A stretch of 29,032 nucleotides of DNA from Candidatus Schekmanbacteria bacterium (GTDB lineage: Bacteria > CSSED10-310 > JACPHN01). The notes under the pieces were generated by a model that was not told the DNA's origin, did not search any database, and saw only the letters and a program-made list of their open reading frames with translations. This document shows positions 24,588 to 29,032 of this stretch, piece by piece (the stretch's first letter is position 1; every line of letters starts with the position of its first letter). The position numbers were made by a program, and so were the translations under genes. Location of the stretch: contig JACPHN010000144.1 in the NCBI GenBank assembly GCA_016188575.1, forward strand, positions 1 to 29,032, written 5' to 3'.

Positions 24588-26758
24588 GGTGAAAGTCCCC
24601 AGATGCGGTGGACGGTGTCGATGCGGTCCGCGATTTCCTGCAGACAGACGGACAGCTCTTGTTTTCCGCAAGCGCCGCTCAGGTCACCGGCGCGCTGCGC
24701 CGCGAGGCGGCGAGCGGCATCGAGATCCGCGAGCTCATCGGCCGGCCGACCCAGGCGGCGGTGAAGGCGGGCGCGGTTGACGCGCACCAGGAACTGGACT
24801 GCCGGGTTGCTCTCGTTCTCGGCGAGGTGAGTGCTCAAGGCCGCCAGGAGCTGCCCTGAATCGAGCTCCCTCCACCGGGCAAGGACGCGGCCGATTTTGG
24901 CCTCTGACAGGGCCGGCTGGTACGCGAGCGCCTGCTCGTAGGCACGCAGCGCGTCCGTTGCGGTGCCGCTCTCCAGGAGGGCGGTGGCGTTGCGAGTCCA
25001 GACCGCGGCCAAGAGCTCGGGCTCGACCGCCGTCGTGTCGCTACTCGCGGCGCCGGGTGGCGTCACGAGCTCGGCAGGGGCGCCGGACCCGGCGGCGGTC
25101 AGGAGCCTGGCGCGCTGGTACGCGCCAGTCAGCGCGCCGTCCAGGTGGTCGGGAGAGACATTGGCAAGTCGTTCGCGAGCGCCGGCAAGATCTCCCAGGG
25201 CCAGCGCGCAGAGCCCGGCATTGAACCATGCGGCATCGTGACCCGGAGAGCTCCGCGCTGCGCAATCGAACTGCTCCAGTGCCGCGCCGAGCTGACCCAA
25301 CCCGCAGCGCGCCAGCCCCTGGAGAAAACAAGCTTCCGGCTGCAAATTCGGCGGCAGTGCCTGAACGGCCGCCTGCAGGTCCGCATCCGCCTGCGTCAGG
25401 GCGTCCGGCGATCCGGCCGCGGCGGGGAGGCCGCAGTGGACAGGGGCGCGCAGATCCTTCAGGAGCTCCCGTGCCCGTCCGACGCGGGCGGTGGCCAGCG
25501 CTGGCTCATCGGGCGCGCCACCGGCGGCGCGCAGTCGGTCGAAGGCGTCGATTGCGTCGGTGAACCGCGCGAGCGCCAGGTAGGTGCGCGCGATTCCTTC
25601 GAGCGCCTTGGGCAGGGAGGCGTAGCTCAGCGACTTCTCATAGTCAGACAGCGCCGCGGGATAGTCTTTCTTGCCCCGCAGCACCTCGGCGCGAAAGAGG
25701 AATGCCGCCGCGATGTTACGCGATAGCTTCTCATTGAGGCCGGGCTTCACCTCGGACCCCGGGTCCAGCTCGGACGCCCGCAAGTAGTGGGTCACCGCGG
25801 GCTCGAACTTGTCCGCGTCGCTCAGCGCTTCGGCCAGACGCAGGTGCAGTGCGGCGAGCAGGGCGGGCGTGGGCGGCGCCGCGGTCCCGGTGCCTGGCAG
25901 ATCGAGGCGCGCCAGCTCCTGTTCGGCTTTCGCCGCATCTCCTTCGTCGAGCCAGGCCGTGACCAGCTCTGCCCGATATTCTGGAGTGTCCGACAGCTCG
26001 ACGGCGCGCTGCAGGAACTTCCGCGAGGCCTTCGTGTCGCCGCGCGCGCGCGCCATGATGCCCCGGCAGTAGTGCAGCAGCGGCTGCGACCGGTCCAGCT
26101 TCTCGTCGAGGTCGACGGCCTTGGCGAACGCTTCTTCCGAAGTCTCGAAGCGATCCAGGCGAAAGCGGGCCATGGCGAGGTTGAACCAGGCGAACGCATC
26201 TTGTGGCCGCCGTGCGACCAGGTCCTCGAACAGTGTCGCCGCCTTCGCGAACTCATCGCGGCCGTAGTGGAGCGAGCCGAGCAGCAGCAGGGCCCGCGGC
26301 GGGAGCTCCTCAGGAGGCGACGGCATTTGCAGGATTCGCTCCGCGGTCGCGATGGCCTCGTCCACGCGCCCCGCGCTGCGATAGGCGACCGCCAAGTTGA
26401 GCAGCGGCTCCCCAGGCGCGTCGGTTGAGAGCGCGACGCCGCGCATCAGCGCCTCGACTGCCGCTGCCGGCTCGCCAAGGCGCAACAGGGCGATACCGAG
26501 GTTGTTCCACGCCGCCGCCATGTCGGGATCGTGCTTGAGAGCCTCGCGGTAGAGCGCGACAGCACCGGCGAAATCGTTGGCCGCCGCCCGGTCGATGCCG
26601 CGGTTGTAGCGATCGATCGCGAGGTTCTGGCGCGCGACGTCAAGCGCCGGCGCCGGGGTCGCGGCAGCCGCGGGGTCCGCCGCCGGATCTGCGCGGCAGG
26701 GAAGGGGTGCTGCCGCCACGAACAGGGCGAGCACAATAGCGATAGGTCTTGGTGTCAC
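24584..26758 (-). CDS. Secreted TPR-repeat protein
   Basis: GTG 26758 is chosen because it places a typical signal peptide first (PRPIAIVLALFVAAAPLPCRA); an upstream GTG (26815) is possible but would bury it. About 724 residues, almost entirely tetratricopeptide repeats: AAWNNLGIALLRLGEPAAAV, AFAWFNLAMARFRLDRFETS and others to the end. It has no enzymatic domain and is probably a periplasmic scaffold. It is the first gene of an overlapping unit with the PhnD-like protein and TonB receptor, so it may assemble or regulate that uptake machinery. GAGG sits right against the chosen start, so the ribosome site is poor and the exact start uncertain. Confidence 0.85.
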   Translation of the reverse strand: MTPRPIAIVLALFVAAAPLPCRADPAADPAAAATPAPALDVARQNLAIDRYNRGIDRAAANDFAGAVALYREALKHDPDMAAAWNNLGIALLRLGEPAAAVEALMRGVALSTDAPGEPLLNLAVAYRSAGRVDEAIATAERILQMPSPPEELPPRALLLLGSLHYGRDEFAKAATLFEDLVARRPQDAFAWFNLAMARFRLDRFETSEEAFAKAVDLDEKLDRSQPLLHYCRGIMARARGDTKASRKFLQRAVELSDTPEYRAELVTAWLDEGDAAKAEQELARLDLPGTGTAAPPTPALLAALHLRLAEALSDADKFEPAVTHYLRASELDPGSEVKPGLNEKLSRNIAAAFLFRAEVLRGKKDYPAALSDYEKSLSYASLPKALEGIARTYLALARFTDAIDAFDRLRAAGGAPDEPALATARVGRARELLKDLRAPVHCGLPAAAGSPDALTQADADLQAAVQALPPNLQPEACFLQGLARCGLGQLGAALEQFDCAARSSPGHDAAWFNAGLCALALGDLAGARERLANVSPDHLDGALTGAYQRARLLTAAGSGAPAELVTPPGAASSDTTAVEPELLAAVWTRNATALLESGTATDALRAYEQALAYQPALSEAKIGRVLARWRELDSGQLLAALSTHLAENESNPAVQFLVRVNRARLHRRLGRPADELADLDAARRLAAQRAGDLSGACGKQELSVCLQEIADRIDTVHRIWGLSP

Positions 26759-27097
26759 CTCGGAAACGCTCCGGGTCCAAAGCGGCCGGCGGTGAACACA
26801 ACCTTCGCGGTCCACGGCCCTCGCCGCGTATTTCTACACCGCCGGCAGCGAATCGGCAACCCGGTTTGCCTGCTTGAATTCACCGCCTATTTGACGTCGA
26901 CGCGACAGCGCCCCCCTTTCTGGCACCGGGCGCCGTGCCCCGAAACGGTGTCGGACCGGAGCACCTGACGCAGCCAGTTCGCGCGAACCCGCCGTCGAGG
27001 ATCCTCGTATGCCTCCGCGACGCCCGTGAGCCGTCGCGTCGCCACCCGCGGGCGCAGAGTCGCTCGTCGCCATCGACCGGCGTCGCTTCCGCCTGGC
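26759..27097. other. Intergenic region upstream of the TPR/PhnD-like/TonB run
   Basis: No convincing gene. It lies between the end of the SBBP surface-protein gene and the start of the TPR run, both leftward. It contains copy 3 of the 40-bp dispersed repeat and a small hairpin (GGCAC 26922-26926 with GTGCC 26935-26939). Several overlapping frames exist on both strands but none shows protein character. The promoter of the TPR run should lie here; I cannot pick a clear one. Confidence 0.5.
26876..26916 (+). repeat. 40-bp dispersed repeat, copy 3
   Basis: Matches copies 1 and 2 in CACCGCC, T-n-GACG, CGCGAC and CCCCC with identical spacing. The variable positions differ in each copy, so these are diverged copies and not a recent duplication. 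Confidence 0.65.
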
Positions 27098-29008
27098 TCA
27101 CGATGCGCCGGACAGCGGAGCTGGTGCACTTTCGTCACCGGGCCGCTGGCTTCGGCGCCTAGCCCCGGTGAGCGCGGCGGCGGTGGCAGTCGCCAGAAGC
27201 AGCACCGATCCTACCGGCACCGCGGGGTCGCCATCCTGAATCGTGACCGTCACGGTGCTCGGGCTGACCTCGATGGCGCCCTGCGAGTCGCTGAAGCCGA
27301 CCGTGAAAATCTCCGCGCTCTCGGTCTCGGTGTCCGGGAGCAGGGCGATAGCAAGCGTCTGCGTCGCGCCGTCGGGGCTGCCGGCGGCGAATCGGAAAAT
27401 GTGCTGCCGGCCATGGCAAAGTTGCCGCTGGAGTCCACGGCGACGGCCAGGCATTCATCTCCGCCGGTTCCGCCGAGAAAGGTGGCGTACGAAATCGCAG
27501 ACCCCGCTGTGTCGAGCACGGCCAGAAGTGCCTTTCCGTTGGCGCTCATACTGGTGTCGAAGGCGTCGCTGGTGAGCGGGAAGTCGGACGATCCTGAAAA
27601 GCCGCAGGTTATCAGCCGGTCCGTGCCGTCGACCGCAATGCCACCAAGACGCTCGCCGGAGCTGCCTCCGAGAAAGGTGGCATACCCGAGGCTGCCGTCA
27701 GGCAAGACCTTGGCGAGAAAACCGTCGCCTGAACCTCCGAGGGTCGAGTCGAGCGCGTTCGCGACTGCAAAATCCATCGAGCCCGTTCCGCCACCGACAT
27801 AGAGGTTTCCGGCCCCGTCGGCAGCGATCGCGTTCACGTAATCGTCCTCGGAACCTCCGAGGTAACTCGCGTAGACCAGCTCCGCGCCTGACGGGGAAAT
27901 CGAGGCGACGAAGCCGTCGATGCCCAGCTCCTCGTCGTCGGCCTTGGTCGGTTGGAAGGCGTTTGCCACCGGGAAATCGAGCGAGTAGGTGTTCCCGGCG
28001 AGCAGAATACCGCCTGCTGGCCCCAACGCCAGGAAGGTGGGGAAGTCGGAGCTGCTCCCGCCGATGACCGTCGAGTAGAGAAGTTGCTGGCCGTTGGGCG
28101 AGAGCTTGCTGACGAAGGCGTCGGGCAATGCATTCCCGCCTGGATTGAGCGGATCGGTCACGGGAAAACCGTCTCCCTCTGTTTCTCCGCTAACATAGAG
28201 GTTGCCGTCGCCGTCGACCTGGATGTCGCGGATGTAGTCATAGAGGCCTCCGCCCCAATAGGTGGCGTGTCGAGCACAGGGTCGATGATCAGCGGAAGAT
28301 CCGGGCGCACCGCGGTCGCATCCAGGGAAAAGGCAACTCGCCACGTCGGCGAAGGTCCGAGGCGACGGGTGAGTCGATAGGCGCAGGACACGGGACGGTG
28401 GTCGAGCTGACCGGCTGATACGCCACGGGGCGGCGCAGGCGCAGCTCGCCGGCAGCGGTGCCGAGCACCAGGTCGCCGTCATCGTCGAGCGCCGCGGTGC
28501 TGGCGCCCTCCACGTCGATGGCCACCGCGGCCGCGTCGGCTCCGGGCCGCATCGTGACGTCCAGCTCCACCGCGCCCCGGTTTCCATAATAGGCGAGGTC
28601 GATGCCCGGGTAGACCCCGCGCGCCTCGACTCGACCAAAGTGCGGCACTTCCCGGCGCCAGCGCGCGTGGTCGCGCCCGATCAAATAGTGGCTTCGTCCC
28701 GGTAGTGCGTCCGCCCCGGCGAGCTCGGCCACGGGGTTGGCGCGAGCGAAGAGCAAGAGCACCGGTGCCACACTGTGGTCGGCGCCGCGGGGAACCACAA
28801 CCACCTCGTCCGCCCGGATCGCCACCCGGTAGCCGCGGGCGCGGGCGACGAAGGCTTTCTCCCCGCTGCCCAAGGTGCGCGGCTCGAAGTGCAGCGGCAA
28901 GCCCGCGAGCAGGCTCGGGGCGCTGGAGGCGGGAAGCGCGCCGGTCCCCCAGGCCGTCAACAACAGGGCGAAAAGCGACGCGACCAGGCGAACGTGCAGC
29001 GACTTCAT
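27098..29008 (-). pseudogene. SBBP-repeat/Calx-beta surface protein with three frameshifts
   Basis: ATG 29008 has AAAGGAG 8 nt upstream and a signal peptide (LVASLFALLLTAWGTGALPA). Frame 1 encodes the N-terminal domain (VYPGIDLAYYGNRGAVELD; RLRRPVAYQ). The family continues in frame 2 from about 28389 (SCAYRL...VAFSLDA...LPLIIDPVLD), and frame 3 from about 28267 holds the SBBP beta-propeller units (ATYWGGGLYDYIRDIQVDGD, YASYLGGSEDDYVNAIAADG, YATFLGGSSGERLGGIAVDG, YATFLGGTGGDECLAVAVDS). Near 27400 the frame changes again into a Calx-beta-like domain (AIALLPDTETESAEIFTV) and a tail PVGSVLLLATATAAALTGA followed by RRR. Each shift equals one missing base; at 28267 an extra T would restore DYATYW, and at about 27398 a fifth T would bridge the frames. 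Either a decayed gene or assembly indels. About 636 residues if repaired. Probably cell-surface. Confidence 0.78.
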
Positions 29009-29032
29009 CGGCGGGGCTCCTTTCTCGTCACG

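Noticed and set aside
26880-27138. Overlapping short minus-strand frames upstream of the TPR run
   Set aside because: Three overlapping frames of similar length, all Arg-rich; part is dictated by the 40-bp repeat, and none has a ribosome site.

Overview
This is GC-rich (roughly 65%) bacterial DNA from a Gram-negative: it carries a TonB-dependent receptor, periplasmic proteins and a NarX/NarL-type two-component pair. Many start codons overlap the previous stop (ATGA or GTGA). There is no rRNA, tRNA or other taxonomic marker. The gene style (Rhs-type protein with a long Ala/Thr/Pro linker, SBBP-repeat surface protein, cyclase-AAA-TPR giant, many intergenic palindromes) suggests an uncultured soil or subsurface lineage of the Deltaproteobacteria/Binatota/Myxococcota kind. 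That placement is an inference.

Region 1 (1-4600) is an accessory island. It opens with a three-component ABC (ABC-3C) conflict system: a truncated nuclease-like effector, the middle component, and the DUF3732 zinc-hook ATPase, all tightly coupled. An attC-like site follows, then a foldback MITE-like palindrome whose end coincides with the attC crossover point, a VapBC-type toxin-antitoxin pair, and two more attC-like folded structures. No integrase is visible, so this looks like a CALIN-type cassette cluster (attC sites without an integrase).

Region 2 (4358-7420) is a graveyard. It holds an Rhs/YD N-terminal fragment, a DUF559 gene broken by a TGA at an expected Trp codon and flanked by mutually inverted GC palindromes, a 37-bp direct repeat and an IS4/Tn5-like transposase scrap. 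Region 3 (7420-12092, + strand) has a zinc-ribbon/class III cyclase/AAA/TPR signalling giant with one probable frameshift, and an NmrA-like NAD(P)-binding protein.

Region 4 (12312-17443, - strand) reads, in transcription order, hypothetical A, hypothetical B, histidine kinase, NarL-type regulator, TehA/SLAC1-type transporter and a small membrane protein. B to regulator, and transporter to small protein, are start/stop-overlapped units. A detached Rhs C-terminal tip lies on the + strand at 17547-17732.

Region 5 (17835-26758, - strand) is one compact run: TPR protein, PhnD-like binding protein and TonB-dependent receptor (all overlapping by 4 nt), then a polytopic GT-C-like membrane protein and an alkaline-phosphatase-superfamily phosphodiesterase with permuted motif order. 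The order suggests an uptake and cell-envelope unit. Region 6 (27098-29008, - strand) is an SBBP beta-propeller/Calx-beta surface protein in three frames, each shift equivalent to one missing base. Two dispersed repeat families (a C/G palindrome in four copies and a 40-bp element in three) punctuate the gaps.
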